In this document: positions 1 through 9,196 of the stretch, piece by piece
Layout: each line of letters begins with the position of its first letter
Position numbering within the stretch: position 1 is the stretch's first letter
Assembly: GCF_013409255.1 (NCBI RefSeq)
Contig: NZ_JACCAS010000002.1
Coordinates: 2,780,001-2,844,000 of the forward strand
Length of the DNA: 64,000 nt
Origin: Paraburkholderia bryophila
GTDB taxonomy: Bacteria; Pseudomonadota; Gammaproteobacteria; Burkholderiales; Burkholderiaceae
Direction: 5' to 3'
Notes under the pieces: generated by a model
What the model saw: the letters and a program-made list of their open reading frames with translations, nothing else
The model's database searches: none
Told to the model about the DNA's origin: nothing
Translations under genes and position numbers: made by a program

Positions 1-368
1 TCTTCATTCATCGTTTGACGAATAGCGTCCCACATCTCAGGAGCGATTTGAGGATTATGCTTTTGGGTCTCAGCGAGCAAATTGTCTGCCGTCGAATGTT
101 CGATCCGCATTGCATCCCCACCACCAATGCACGCCACCAGTTGTTTGATTAGTTCTTCTCGTTCCAAATCAGGCCGGAACACAGGTGGATGCAACGCGCC
201 GGGAGCGCGCTTGATGACTTGCACTGCTGCTTCGACAGCAGCGGATTGCTCCGGTGTCAGCGCTCCCGTTCTATTTTCGGCGACTTCTTTATCAATCGGT
301 GCGGCGAAACCTCGGACAACCCCTGTCGCCAGTAAGAGCACGAAGAACGATAATTTGAGAATTTTCAT
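1..368 (-). CDS. Exported hypothetical protein (3' end outside window)
   Basis: An open frame reads from an ATG at 368 down to base 1 and continues beyond the window (122 residues visible). It begins MKILKLSFFVLLLATGVVRG followed by FAAPID, a good Sec signal peptide with cleavage probably after Ala-Phe-Ala or nearby. The visible mature part is polar, with LTPEQSAAVEAAV and a Cys in VACIGGGD, and ends ...APEMWDAIRQTMNE. It is probably periplasmic or a small secreted protein. It loosely resembles DUF2059-type exported proteins, but I do not recognise the family and assign no function. The ATG lacks a clear Shine-Dalgarno sequence. The plus-strand frame across the same bases has poor composition and is taken as a shadow. 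Confidence 0.6.
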   Translation of the reverse strand, partial: MKILKLSFFVLLLATGVVRGFAAPIDKEVAENRTGALTPEQSAAVEAAVQVIKRAPGALHPPVFRPDLEREELIKQLVACIGGGDAMRIEHSTADNLLAETQKHNPQIAPEMWDAIRQTMNE

Positions 369-766
369 TAGGTTTACGCAAAATCGAAATCTTCGGATGA
401 GCACTGGTCGCAGCACTACATCCGAGCGCGGAGTGAACTCGTACAACAGGCCGCCGGCCCTTCGCCGGACGGGCAACGACGGGTTCGATGCAAAGGGATA
501 TCTTGGCCTAACGGCCGTTGCGACGGAAACTTGAACCGATTGGAGCCGCGACACACATTCCGAAGACATCGCGACCGTCAGGGCGGGGGCGACGACGACA
601 AGCCGCAGGCGGCGATTGTCAACGATTCTCCCGTAGTCGTCGAATGACCGCAATCGGCCGATGACTGCCTCATGCAACCGTCATCCGAGGTCAGAACCAT
701 AGGAAGCCTGCGATCGGCTGCACACGACCGGCCACGCCCATCGCGGCCAGCTAATTCCGAGATCGA
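369..766. other. Intergenic region without recognised gene
   Basis: About 400 bases lie between the partial exported protein (start at 368) and the 3' end of the DUF72 gene (767). No frame in it has convincing protein composition and I see no RNA gene. It should hold the promoter of the leftward exported-protein gene, but no clean -35/-10 pair could be picked by eye. Confidence 0.4.
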
Positions 767-1690
767 TCACGAGACGATCACCCGGCCGCACAGAATTTCC
801 TCCAGGGTTTTCGCATTCCGCTGCCCCTGATCCTCAAAGCAGTTATTAAAAATGACATGCGTTCTTCCAGCCTTCGTCGCGATCGCACGAATCGGCGCTG
901 CCAACTCACGCAACTCATCATCGTCATAGTCGTAATCGAAACGATCCGCGGCGCTGGCCGCGCCCGTCGCGCTCCACGCCTGGGTATTCCGACCGTGCAA
1001 ACGCACCATCGCTAGCTGGGGATTCGTCGCTTCCCACACGGTATGCACGCGGTTCGTCACGTCCGGCGGCGCGTCGACGATCACGTGTACGAGGCTGCGT
1101 TCACGCAGAAAATCGAGCGACCAGGGCGCGTGCTGTTCATCAAACCACGACTGATTGCGAAACTCCGCGGCCATCAGATAGCCCGCCATGCGGGTCCGGC
1201 ATTCATCGACGAGCGCGAGGCCGTCCGGCGCGCGCGTGATCCACGGCGCGAACTGGAATAGCACCGCGCCGAGACGACCAGTCACGCGCAAGGGTTCGAG
1301 CGCTTCCAGATAGCGGCGCCACAATTCATCGAGGATATCCGCGGGCATATCGCGGTAATACACGTTCTTTTTGCGCGGACCGACGATCCCTTCCCGCAGC
1401 GCCATCGCGATGTCTTTGGGCAGCGCGTCGGGCGAGGTCTGATGCCCGGTGAACAGGCGGAATGCCTTGAAATTGAAAGTGAAGCCTTCGGGCGTGCGCT
1501 CGGTCCCAAGCTGCGCATTGCTCGCCGACGGCAGGGCGTAGTAAGCCGAATCGACTTCGACCAGCGGGAATTGCGACGCGTAAAAGCGCAGGCGCGCTTC
1601 AGCGCTGCTGCTGCTGCCGCGCGGATAGAAGCGCTTGCAGGCAATCAGCGTCTTGTCGGTCCAGCCGGCCGTGCCGCATTGGATGTCCAT
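767..1690 (-). CDS. DUF72 (YecE-like) family protein
   Basis: This 307-residue protein starts MDIQCGTAGWTDK, and the CGTAGW/T-D-K opening is diagnostic of the DUF72 (YecE) TIM-barrel family. Further family hallmarks are FPLVEVDSAYYALP near residue 50, FNFKAFRLFTGHQ, and AAEFRNQSWF in the second half. The frame is open 20 codons further upstream to an ATG at 1750, but that extension lacks family character, so the start at 1690 is preferred. The biochemical role of DUF72 proteins is not established. The gene is divergent from the DUF2252 gene at 1919, leaving about 230 bases for two promoters. Confidence 0.85.
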   Translation of the reverse strand: MDIQCGTAGWTDKTLIACKRFYPRGSSSSAEARLRFYASQFPLVEVDSAYYALPSASNAQLGTERTPEGFTFNFKAFRLFTGHQTSPDALPKDIAMALREGIVGPRKKNVYYRDMPADILDELWRRYLEALEPLRVTGRLGAVLFQFAPWITRAPDGLALVDECRTRMAGYLMAAEFRNQSWFDEQHAPWSLDFLRERSLVHVIVDAPPDVTNRVHTVWEATNPQLAMVRLHGRNTQAWSATGAASAADRFDYDYDDDELRELAAPIRAIATKAGRTHVIFNNCFEDQGQRNAKTLEEILCGRVIVS

Positions 1691-1918
1691 GAACGAAGTC
1701 GTGTGATTTGCGCCGCCCGCGCCGACGCGCGGCTTCGCGGCTCGAATCATTGTAGGTCACAAGTTCGCGACGTCGGCGCCGCCGGCCGACTGCCAGACCT
1801 CAGGCCCAACGCATCAGGCCCGATTCGTGCTCCCCGTACTTGTTCGCGCGCGCCAATGAGCGCAAGGTGCAACTGGACAGCACGCCGAATTCGAACATCA
1901 ATAAACGCGGACCCTACC

Positions 1919-3151
1919 ATGTCGAAGAAAAACCTCATACGCGCCAGACTGCCGAAAGCCGACGCCCGCCAGGCGCTGCTGATCACGCGCCGCAACGCCA
2001 GAATGGCGCGCTCCGCGCACGCGTACGTCCGCGGCAACACCAGCAAGTTCTACGAATGGCTCGAAGGCATGGAGAGCCATTCGTTGCCCGAGGGTCCGGC
2101 GATCTGGATCTGCGGCGATTGCCACACCGGCAACCTCGGGCCGGTGGCCGACGCGCAAGGCCGCGTCGAAATCCAGATTCGCGATCTCGACCAGACCGTG
2201 ATCGGCAATCCGGCGCACGACCTGATTCGCCTCGGCCTGTCACTGGCCACCGCCGCACGCGGCTCCGACCTGCCGGGCGTGACGACGGTGCGCATGATGG
2301 AAGCGCTCGCCGACGGCTACGAGCGGGCCTTCGACGAAGCCGCGGGCGACGCCGACATTCACGCCGAAAAACCCGAGGCGGTGCGCGTGGTGATGAAGGA
2401 AGCGGTGCGCCGTTCGTGGCGTCATCTGGCGGAAGAACGGATCGAGGATATCGAGCCGACCATTCCGCTTGGGCCTCGCTTCTGGCCATTGGCGAAGAGC
2501 GAGCGGCGCGAGATCGACGCGTTGTTCGAGAAGGGCACGCTGGCGCGATTGGCGACCGTGCTGCGCGGCGCGGGCGACGAAGCCGACGTGGAGGTGCTCG
2601 ACGCCGCGTACTGGGTCAAGGGATGCAGCTCGCTGGGCCGCTTGCGCTATGCGGTGCTGCTCGATATCGACGGCGCCGCGCTGGACGGCGACGATCTGTG
2701 TCTGATCGACATCAAGGAGGCTGCTCAGGCGGCAGCGCCGCGTTATCCGCGCGTGCGGATGCCGCGCGACAACGCCGAGCGGGTGGTGGAGGGCGCGCGG
2801 CATCTGTCGCCGTCGCTGGGCGAGCGGATGCGCGCGGCGCGCCTCGCGAACCGCGCGGTCGTGATCCGTGAGTTGTTGCCGCAGGACATGAAACTGACGA
2901 TCGAACAACTGACCCGCGACGAGGCCATGAAGGCGGCACGCTTTCTCGCGCTGGTGGTGGGCAAGGCGCACGCGCGGCAGATGGATAGCGGCGAGCGCAA
3001 GGCGTGGCTCACCGAATTGCGCCGCAACCGCTCGAAGACGCTCGACGCGCCGGGCTGGCTTTGGACCAGCATCGTGGAGCTGGTGAGTAGCCATGCGGCC
3101 GGCTATCTGGAGCACTGCCGTCGCTACGCGACCGAACGCCGGGACGACTGA
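1919..3151 (+). CDS. DUF2252 family protein
   Basis: This 410-residue protein starts MSKKNLIRARLPKADARQAL. The blocks MARSAHAYVRGNTSKFYEWL, WICGDCHTGNLGPVADAQG and IRDLDQTVIGNPAHDLIRL match the DUF2252 family. The GDxHxxN and D-x-D pattern resembles the catalytic and metal loops of aminoglycoside phosphotransferase/kinase folds, so phosphotransferase-like activity is conceivable but unproven. The ATG at 1919 was chosen because similarity begins immediately there; the open frame upstream to 1442 is antisense to the DUF72 gene and is low-complexity Arg/Ala. No obvious Shine-Dalgarno sequence precedes the start. The gene is convergent with bcsC, leaving about 95 bases between stops. Confidence 0.85.
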   Translation: MSKKNLIRARLPKADARQALLITRRNARMARSAHAYVRGNTSKFYEWLEGMESHSLPEGPAIWICGDCHTGNLGPVADAQGRVEIQIRDLDQTVIGNPAHDLIRLGLSLATAARGSDLPGVTTVRMMEALADGYERAFDEAAGDADIHAEKPEAVRVVMKEAVRRSWRHLAEERIEDIEPTIPLGPRFWPLAKSERREIDALFEKGTLARLATVLRGAGDEADVEVLDAAYWVKGCSSLGRLRYAVLLDIDGAALDGDDLCLIDIKEAAQAAAPRYPRVRMPRDNAERVVEGARHLSPSLGERMRAARLANRAVVIRELLPQDMKLTIEQLTRDEAMKAARFLALVVGKAHARQMDSGERKAWLTELRRNRSKTLDAPGWLWTSIVELVSSHAAGYLEHCRRYATERRDD

Positions 3152-3245
3152 CAGCGCATCCCGGGGCTGCCTGCGACGGCGACGGCGACAGTGGCCCGAA
3201 AGAACTCACCGTCGCCGCAACCCGCAAAACCCGCAAACTCCTACA

Positions 3246-6200
3246 TCAGTTCGACAGCGACACGTACGGCGAACTGAGCGGCGTCGGCGGGAACGGTTGC
3301 AAGCCGGTCTGCTTGCTGAAGCTGTAGCGCACATAAACCGACGCGAGCCATTCGCGGTATTCATACGCATTGCCGAGCGAGGCCGTGGCGCCGAACGCCA
3401 GTTGCGGCGCGAGTTGATATTCGCCGACAGCGCTAAGCGAATACGACACGCCGGTCTTGCTCTGGCCAGGATAAACCGCGTTGCTGTCGAGCCCGCCGCC
3501 GAGGGAATTGGCCCGTGCCGCCGCGTTGCTTTGACGATCGGAGCTGTCGTTGAGCGGGAAGTAGTTCGACGCATCCTGCCGGTAATGCTGCACGCCGATC
3601 GAGCCTTTCACGTCGTACGTGAATGCGCCGTTGCGGCCCATCCACTCGATCGGAAGATTCAGGATCATGTACTGCTGCGGGCTGAAATAGCCGCCCTGGC
3701 CATACGTGAAGTACGACAGGTTGTTGTTATACGTCATCAGCGTGGTGTTCACGCCGACGGTAAGCGTCTGGTCGGCGTCTTTCAGCAGACGCGTATAAAC
3801 ACCGCCGCCGCCCTTGTACGCGTTGTTGCTCGCGACGTGGTAGCCCATGTAGTGCTGGTACGACGCGTTCACGTACAGGCCGCTCGTGCCGTCGTCCCAC
3901 GCGAGGCTGCCGAGGCCGCCATTGGACGTGACGCCGCCCCATTCGAGGCCCGAGCCCGAATCGCGCGCGCCGGCATAGGAGAGCAGGCTGTCGGTCACCG
4001 CGCGCCGCGCGATGGCGAGCGAGTACGTCACCTTGTCGGTGATCGCGCCGTTGTACTGCGCCCCGCCCACGATGTTTTTCTGGGGGAAGCCGAGCGGCGT
4101 CACGCCGATATCGGCGCTGATGCTGCGGCCTTCGTAACCGAGCGACAGGCCCACGCCGTTCGCGGTCTGGCTGCCGTACGTGTTGTTGCCGGCCACCGCC
4201 GAGATCGCGGACTGCGGGTTGGACAGACCGGCGCCGAAGCGCGCCAGCGTCGACGTGGTGCCCGCGGCGCTGCCTGCGTCGAGCGTCACCGGCGTGGCCG
4301 TGATGACGATGTGGCCGTTGCCCGCCTTGATGCGCCCCTGGACCGGCGCTTCGATATCGGTGAGGGTGGACAGGCCGTCCTCGCCGGTGCGGTTGCGGAA
4401 CATGATCCCGCCCGTCACGCTGCTCGATTGTTCGCGATTGACCTGCGCCAGTTCTTCCGCGATGCCGAGCGTTTGCGTGTTGGCGATGTTGGACGGCGCG
4501 TAGTTTGCGCCGTTGCCATTTGCGCCGGGCTGCTGCGGGTAATACGCCTGCGCGTAACCGGTCGGCGGCTGCGGAATGTACGGCTGCTGCTGTTGCGCGT
4601 AGTAGCCCTGATTCGGATAGGCCTGCGGCGGCACCGGTTGATACGGCTGCTGGCCATACCCTTGCTGCTGCGGCGGATACGGTTGATAAGGCTGCTGCGC
4701 GTAACCCTGTTGTTGCTGCGGATACGGTTGCTGGCCGTAATAGCCCGGTTGCTGCGGATAGCCTTGCTGTTGCCCATAGGGCGCTTGCGCGTAGGTCGGC
4801 GCGCTGCGCTTGCTCTTCGACGCGGTCTGCTTTTTAGCGGTCGGCCGTTTCGCATTCGCGCCATAAGGCGCATACGGTTGCGCTTGCATCGAACCGGCGT
4901 TGGCTTGCGCTTCGCGCGCGGCCGGCGACATGGGCCACGGCGTCGCGGCGTAACCCTCCGGCGCACCGTATTGCGCTTGCTGCGGATAGGGCTGCTGCGC
5001 CTGCTGCGCATAGCCCGCGTTATACGACTGCTGCGGCGCCTGCATCGGCGCCTGAGCCTGCATCGGCTGTTGCCCTTGCCCCGGATAGGGCTGCAACGGC
5101 GCGCCCGACTGGCTCGACCCATAAGTTTCTTGCCCATAGCCACCGGAATTCACGGCGGGGCGAGGCGTGTTGTACGGCAAGGCAGCGGGCGCGCCGTTCG
5201 GCGCATAAGGCTGCGCGGGCGCCGTATAAGGCGCGACATACGGTGCGGGCTGCGTGGGCGGCGGATAGTTCGGCACGGTCTGTGTCGGCAAGGAGGACTG
5301 CGAGTACGGAAGCGCGGCGCGCGCGGCGGTGTAATTGCCGCCGCCCAGCGCGGCGTTGTCGGCGTCCGACGGTGTGACGGTGGCGGTTTTGCCTTCGAAC
5401 GGATTGGTGCCGGGCAGTGGCGTCGCGCCGATCTGGCGCATGGCCACTTCCCAGCCGCGCGGCACGTTGCTCGCCGGAGTGCGCGGCGCGTTCGCCATTA
5501 GCGGCGTATTGGCGGCGACCAGCGAGCGCTGCAGATACGTCGATGCGAGCGACAGCTTGCCTTCCGCGCGATACATGCGGCCGACGGTGGCCAGCACCCC
5601 CGGATCGCCGGGCGCGGCGCGCAATGCCTGATTCGCGAGCGATTCGGCGTAGCTGAACTGCTTCGCGCCGACCGCGGCGGGAATCGTGGCTTGCAACAGG
5701 TTCAGGTCGTCGGGCTTGCGTTGCAGCGCGACCCGATAGCTGGCGAGCGCGTTGCGATCGTCGCCCGCGCTCGAATAAAGACGGCCGAGCGCGGCCTGCA
5801 GATCGGGGTTGTCCGGCATGGCCGCGAGCCACGGCGCGATCACGTCGTAGGCGCTAGCCAGATCGCCGCGCTGCCGCACCGCGTCGCATTGCTTGATGAC
5901 GATGCCCAGATTCAGATTGCCGAAGTCCGTGCGTTGCTGCGGCGTCAATTGCATTGCGGCGAGCCGGCGCATCACCATGCCGAGTTCGCTTTCCTGCTGC
6001 GTGGCCGACAGAATGCCCGCGTATTGCAGCAGCAGATCGGTGTTGCCGGGCGCCGCGTTCATCGCGCTGCGCACGAGGCCCAACGCGCGATTCGGGTCGC
6101 CCGCCTGCTGATAACCGGCGGCGATCACGCCGATCAGTTCGGGGTTGTTGCCCGCGACCGGTTCGGCCGCATGCAGCGTGGCGAGTGCCTGCTGGTTCTG

Positions 6201-8006
6201 ACCGTTGCGCGCCATCCGCGTGGCGAGATCGGCCTGTTGATGCACCCACAGGCGGTGCTGCAAGGTCGTCATCGCGTCGGTGCGCTGCGCGGCCGGAATC
6301 CGCTCCAGTTGCGCGAGCCCCGCCGACCAGTCCTGCGTTTCCGCCGACAGCAACGCGCTCGCATAGAGCGCGTCGGTCATGTCAGGGTGCGCGGCCAGCA
6401 GGCCGTCCATCATGCTGCGGGCGTTGGCGACCGCCCCCTGCCGCACGTAAATGCGCGCGAGGTCGAGGCGCAGCCATGGGTCGTCGGGCGTATTCAGCAG
6501 CGCGTCTTCGAACAGGCTGCGCGCGCTGCCGAGATCGCCGCGCGCTTCGGCGGCGCGCGCCTGAGCGGCTTGCGCTTCGCCGCGCAGACGGTTGATGCCG
6601 CCGGCCTTGGTTTGCTGTTCGGCGTTCAACTGATTGGCGAACTGCAGCGCCTCGTCGCCACGGCCTTGCGCGGCGAGCGCGCCGACCAGCCCGCGCACCG
6701 CGTCGGGATTGTCGGCCTGGCGGCGCAGTGCCATCCGGTACGCCTGTTCCGCGCCGACCGGGTCGTTATTGGCGAGCAGCATTTCGCCGAGCAACACCTG
6801 CGCAGTGACGTCGGACGGATTCAGCGCGATCGCGCGTTCGAACAGCGACTTCGCCTTCGCGAATTCGCCGTTGCTGCGCGCGCCGATTGCGTCGCTGGTG
6901 TAGGTCCAGTAGGTCGCGCTGTCGAGCGCGGTTTTCCAGCGCGCCGGATTGCCGCTGCGCGACGCGCGTTCCAGATAATTGCGCGCCTCGGCGAAGCGCT
7001 CCTGCTTCAGCGCGGCGATCCCCATGCCGCCGAGCGCGTCGGTGTCGTTCGGGCTGTTGGCCAGCACCGAGGAAAACTTCGAGCGCGCGGTCGCGACATC
7101 GTCTTTATCGAGCGCGGTGAAACCGTCGGCGATGGTGCGGCCGCGTGTATCCGTCGAGGCGCTTTCCTGCGATCGATCGCGCGCCGCCTTGTCCTGCTGC
7201 ACCATCGAATCGAAGCGCGCCTTGACCGCGGCGTCGTCGCCGGCGCTTTGCAGATACGACTGGTACAACGCGGAATCGGAGGGCCGCGCGTCGAGCCACA
7301 ACAGCGCCTGACGCCAGCTCTTTTTCGCCGACGCGCCGACGGTGTTATCGGCCGCGAGTTTTTGCAGACGCGCGATACCGTCGCGCCGCGTGACGTCGCG
7401 ATAGGTCAGATGCTGCGCGTAGGCGAGGGCGTAGCGCGGGTCGTCGGGGTTGTCGCGCGCGAGCTGTTCGAGGCCCCGGCGCGCCTGGTCCCAGCCTTGC
7501 GGCGTGGCCGACAGCGCCTGGTAATACTCGAGCTGCAATTCCGGCGTGGCCGGTTTGCCGTTCAGCGCGCGCTGGTATTGCTCCACCGCGCTCGCGCTCT
7601 GGCCGCTTTGCGCGAGCCGCCGCGCGTCGTTCACGGTCTGATCGCGCACGCTCGATTCGCCCAGACGCCGGCCGAGTTCATCCATATTCGGATAGTTCGG
7701 CGCGACTGCTTTCAAACGCGCCAGATATTGCTGGGCGCCGGCGCCGTCCTTGCGGTCGGCGAGCACCATGCCCATGCCGAAGAGCGCGTCGGGCTGCTTC
7801 GGATCGAGCCGCAGCACCTTCAGCCAGGCCTGCTCGGCGAGGTCGCCGCGCTGATGCGACTGCCAGTACTTGCCCTGATCGATCAGCACGTTCAGCGGAT
7901 CTTTCGACGCCTGCGCCAGCACGTCGGGCGAGGCGGTCGCCACGTAGCAGACCGCCGTGACGCTCAGCGCGAAGCGCAATGACAACGCGAGGGCGCTCAA
8001 TCGCAT
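3246..8006 (-). CDS. bcsC: Cellulose synthase outer-membrane export subunit BcsC
   Basis: BcsC carries the nascent glucan across the periplasm and outer membrane. This 1586-residue protein has an N-terminal signal peptide (first ~31 residues, ending LAQA), then TPR repeats over roughly residues 35-870 with recurring A-x-x-Y/L-x-x-A-L signatures. A Gln/Pro/Tyr/Ala-rich linker spans about 870-1160, and a BcsC-type beta-barrel runs from about 1170 to the end (IAEELAQVNREQSSSVTGG, then barrel strands, ending ...SSPYVSLSN). E. coli BcsC is about 1157 residues, so this one is some 430 longer, mostly because of the linker. The ATG at 8006 overlaps the bcsZ stop and precedes a clear signal peptide; the longer upstream frame is bcsZ shadow. 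It is the last gene of the operon. Confidence 0.95.
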   Translation of the reverse strand: MRLSALALSLRFALSVTAVCYVATASPDVLAQASKDPLNVLIDQGKYWQSHQRGDLAEQAWLKVLRLDPKQPDALFGMGMVLADRKDGAGAQQYLARLKAVAPNYPNMDELGRRLGESSVRDQTVNDARRLAQSGQSASAVEQYQRALNGKPATPELQLEYYQALSATPQGWDQARRGLEQLARDNPDDPRYALAYAQHLTYRDVTRRDGIARLQKLAADNTVGASAKKSWRQALLWLDARPSDSALYQSYLQSAGDDAAVKARFDSMVQQDKAARDRSQESASTDTRGRTIADGFTALDKDDVATARSKFSSVLANSPNDTDALGGMGIAALKQERFAEARNYLERASRSGNPARWKTALDSATYWTYTSDAIGARSNGEFAKAKSLFERAIALNPSDVTAQVLLGEMLLANNDPVGAEQAYRMALRRQADNPDAVRGLVGALAAQGRGDEALQFANQLNAEQQTKAGGINRLRGEAQAAQARAAEARGDLGSARSLFEDALLNTPDDPWLRLDLARIYVRQGAVANARSMMDGLLAAHPDMTDALYASALLSAETQDWSAGLAQLERIPAAQRTDAMTTLQHRLWVHQQADLATRMARNGQNQQALATLHAAEPVAGNNPELIGVIAAGYQQAGDPNRALGLVRSAMNAAPGNTDLLLQYAGILSATQQESELGMVMRRLAAMQLTPQQRTDFGNLNLGIVIKQCDAVRQRGDLASAYDVIAPWLAAMPDNPDLQAALGRLYSSAGDDRNALASYRVALQRKPDDLNLLQATIPAAVGAKQFSYAESLANQALRAAPGDPGVLATVGRMYRAEGKLSLASTYLQRSLVAANTPLMANAPRTPASNVPRGWEVAMRQIGATPLPGTNPFEGKTATVTPSDADNAALGGGNYTAARAALPYSQSSLPTQTVPNYPPPTQPAPYVAPYTAPAQPYAPNGAPAALPYNTPRPAVNSGGYGQETYGSSQSGAPLQPYPGQGQQPMQAQAPMQAPQQSYNAGYAQQAQQPYPQQAQYGAPEGYAATPWPMSPAAREAQANAGSMQAQPYAPYGANAKRPTAKKQTASKSKRSAPTYAQAPYGQQQGYPQQPGYYGQQPYPQQQQGYAQQPYQPYPPQQQGYGQQPYQPVPPQAYPNQGYYAQQQQPYIPQPPTGYAQAYYPQQPGANGNGANYAPSNIANTQTLGIAEELAQVNREQSSSVTGGIMFRNRTGEDGLSTLTDIEAPVQGRIKAGNGHIVITATPVTLDAGSAAGTTSTLARFGAGLSNPQSAISAVAGNNTYGSQTANGVGLSLGYEGRSISADIGVTPLGFPQKNIVGGAQYNGAITDKVTYSLAIARRAVTDSLLSYAGARDSGSGLEWGGVTSNGGLGSLAWDDGTSGLYVNASYQHYMGYHVASNNAYKGGGGVYTRLLKDADQTLTVGVNTTLMTYNNNLSYFTYGQGGYFSPQQYMILNLPIEWMGRNGAFTYDVKGSIGVQHYRQDASNYFPLNDSSDRQSNAAARANSLGGGLDSNAVYPGQSKTGVSYSLSAVGEYQLAPQLAFGATASLGNAYEYREWLASVYVRYSFSKQTGLQPFPPTPLSSPYVSLSN
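4500..5390 (-). repeat. Gln/Pro/Tyr-rich low-complexity coding repeat in bcsC
   Basis: Within bcsC, reading leftward, residues ~870-1160 consist of degenerate short units such as QQPYPQQ, GYAQQPYQPYPPQQQ and GYGQQPYQP. They are densest at nucleotides ~4560-4790, where GCTGCTG/TTGCGG-type triplets recur on the plus strand. A short Lys/Arg patch (AKRPTAKKQTASKSKRSA) sits in the middle. The segment separates the TPR superhelix from the barrel and is probably disordered. Repetition of this kind tends to vary in length between strains. Confidence 0.8.
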
Positions 8007-9187
8007 GTATTTCTCCAGCCAGGCACGAGACGGCCGGCTTCGTCGAAGCGATAGCGGCCGTCGATAAACCCCGTGCCGAACAAACCCAGCACACGATCGT
8101 AGTAAACCGGCTCGCGGCCGGGCACATTGGCGTCGAGCGCGGCGAGATGAGTGCGCGCGAGGCCGAGGCCGCGCTCGTCGCCGAGCGCCTTGAAATACGG
8201 CGCGAGCGCGCCCCAGTAACTGAGCGGACCTTCGCCGCTGGCCGTGCCGCTGGTCGACGAGACTTTCTCCGGCGGAATGCCGGTTTGTGCGACCTTCGTG
8301 CGCATGCCGCCGAGCGCCGCGAGCCAGGGTTTGGCGAGCGGATCGGCGGACGAGGTCAGACCGGCCCACAGATAGACGCGGATCGCGTCGTAGCTGCCGG
8401 TGTCGCCGTTTTTCGGATCCACCACGAACTGGCCGTTCTGCCACGCGGCCCAGTCGGGCGAAAAGCCTTGCGGCGCGGTGGTCTTGATCAGCTTGTAGGC
8501 GCTCTCGGCGAGCTTGGCCCACGGACCGTTCGGTTGTTCATGGGCGAGTGCGCGCAACACCGGCAAGGGCAGATAGCTCGGATTCAGACGCGTCACGCCG
8601 CCCACCTTGAAGCCTTGCGGTCCCGGCAGCAGCATCGGGCCGACGCCCGGTAAGCTGGTCATTTCCTGACGCGCGATCTGCGTGGCCAGCGCCTGGCCGA
8701 GTTGCGTGTAGGTGGGGTCTTTCCACAGACGGCCGGCTTGCAGCAGGTCGTAGGCAATCCACAGATCGGAGTCGGAGGCGGAATTCGGATCGAGCACGCC
8801 GAACGAGCCGTCCGGTTTTCTGCCCCATTGCCACGACGGCAGCCGCATGTTTTGCGCGTCGAACTGATTGTCCGCGAGGTTGGTGCGGGTCCACGCGAGC
8901 AAACGGTCGAAGGTCGCGCGGTCGTTCGCGACCAGCGCGAAGAACAGACCATACGATTGACCTTCGGAGGTGGTCTGCTGGGTCGGCGTCGAGTAGTCGA
9001 TCACGCGGCCGTCGGCCTGCACGAAACGTTCGACGAAGCGCCGGTAGCCGGTCCACTCACCACAGGCGCCGGACGCCGCGGACGCGGGATTGACCTGCGC
9101 CACTTTCACGAGATTGGCAAAACTCGCCGACGCGGCGAGGCCGAGCGTCAATGCGAGGCATGCCTTCCGGTTGATTCGAACCTGCAT
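7997..9187 (-). CDS. bcsZ: Periplasmic endo-1,4-beta-glucanase BcsZ (GH8)
   Basis: BcsZ hydrolyses beta-1,4-glucan in the periplasm and is required for normal cellulose synthesis and export. The 396-residue protein has a signal peptide (about residues 1-24, LALTLGLAASASFA). The mature GH8 domain opens ACGEWTGYRRFVERF. TSEGQSYG contains the expected catalytic general-acid Glu (about E75), DSDLWIAYDLL follows near 139-148, and the later block SYDAIRVYLW carries the family Asp. Its 3' end overlaps the bcsC start by ten bases, indicating translational coupling, and bcsB ends ten bases before its start. Length and motif order are normal for the family. Confidence 0.95.
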   Translation of the reverse strand: MQVRINRKACLALTLGLAASASFANLVKVAQVNPASAASGACGEWTGYRRFVERFVQADGRVIDYSTPTQQTTSEGQSYGLFFALVANDRATFDRLLAWTRTNLADNQFDAQNMRLPSWQWGRKPDGSFGVLDPNSASDSDLWIAYDLLQAGRLWKDPTYTQLGQALATQIARQEMTSLPGVGPMLLPGPQGFKVGGVTRLNPSYLPLPVLRALAHEQPNGPWAKLAESAYKLIKTTAPQGFSPDWAAWQNGQFVVDPKNGDTGSYDAIRVYLWAGLTSSADPLAKPWLAALGGMRTKVAQTGIPPEKVSSTSGTASGEGPLSYWGALAPYFKALGDERGLGLARTHLAALDANVPGREPVYYDRVLGLFGTGFIDGRYRFDEAGRLVPGWRNTCD

Positions 9188-9196
9188 AAACAGTCC

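Noticed and set aside
82..534. Plus-strand ORF of 150 codons at the left edge
   Set aside because: It is antisense to a frame with a clear signal peptide (start 368, minus) and has a Ser/Thr/Arg-rich shadow composition.
1442..1918. Upstream extension of the DUF2252 frame
   Set aside because: It runs antisense through the DUF72 gene and is Arg/Ala-rich with no family similarity; the ATG at 1919 starts the conserved domain.
4560..4790. CRISPR-like or tandem repeat array
   Set aside because: The repetition is degenerate triplet/peptide-level QPY coding sequence inside bcsC, without regular repeat-spacer units.
3093..5501. 802-codon plus-strand ORF opposite bcsC
   Set aside because: The Arg/His/Leu-rich composition reflects third-position GC of the real minus-strand gene. 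Similar long shadows oppose bcsC/bcsZ (5691-7982), bcsB (8702-11803) and bcsA (11858-14089).
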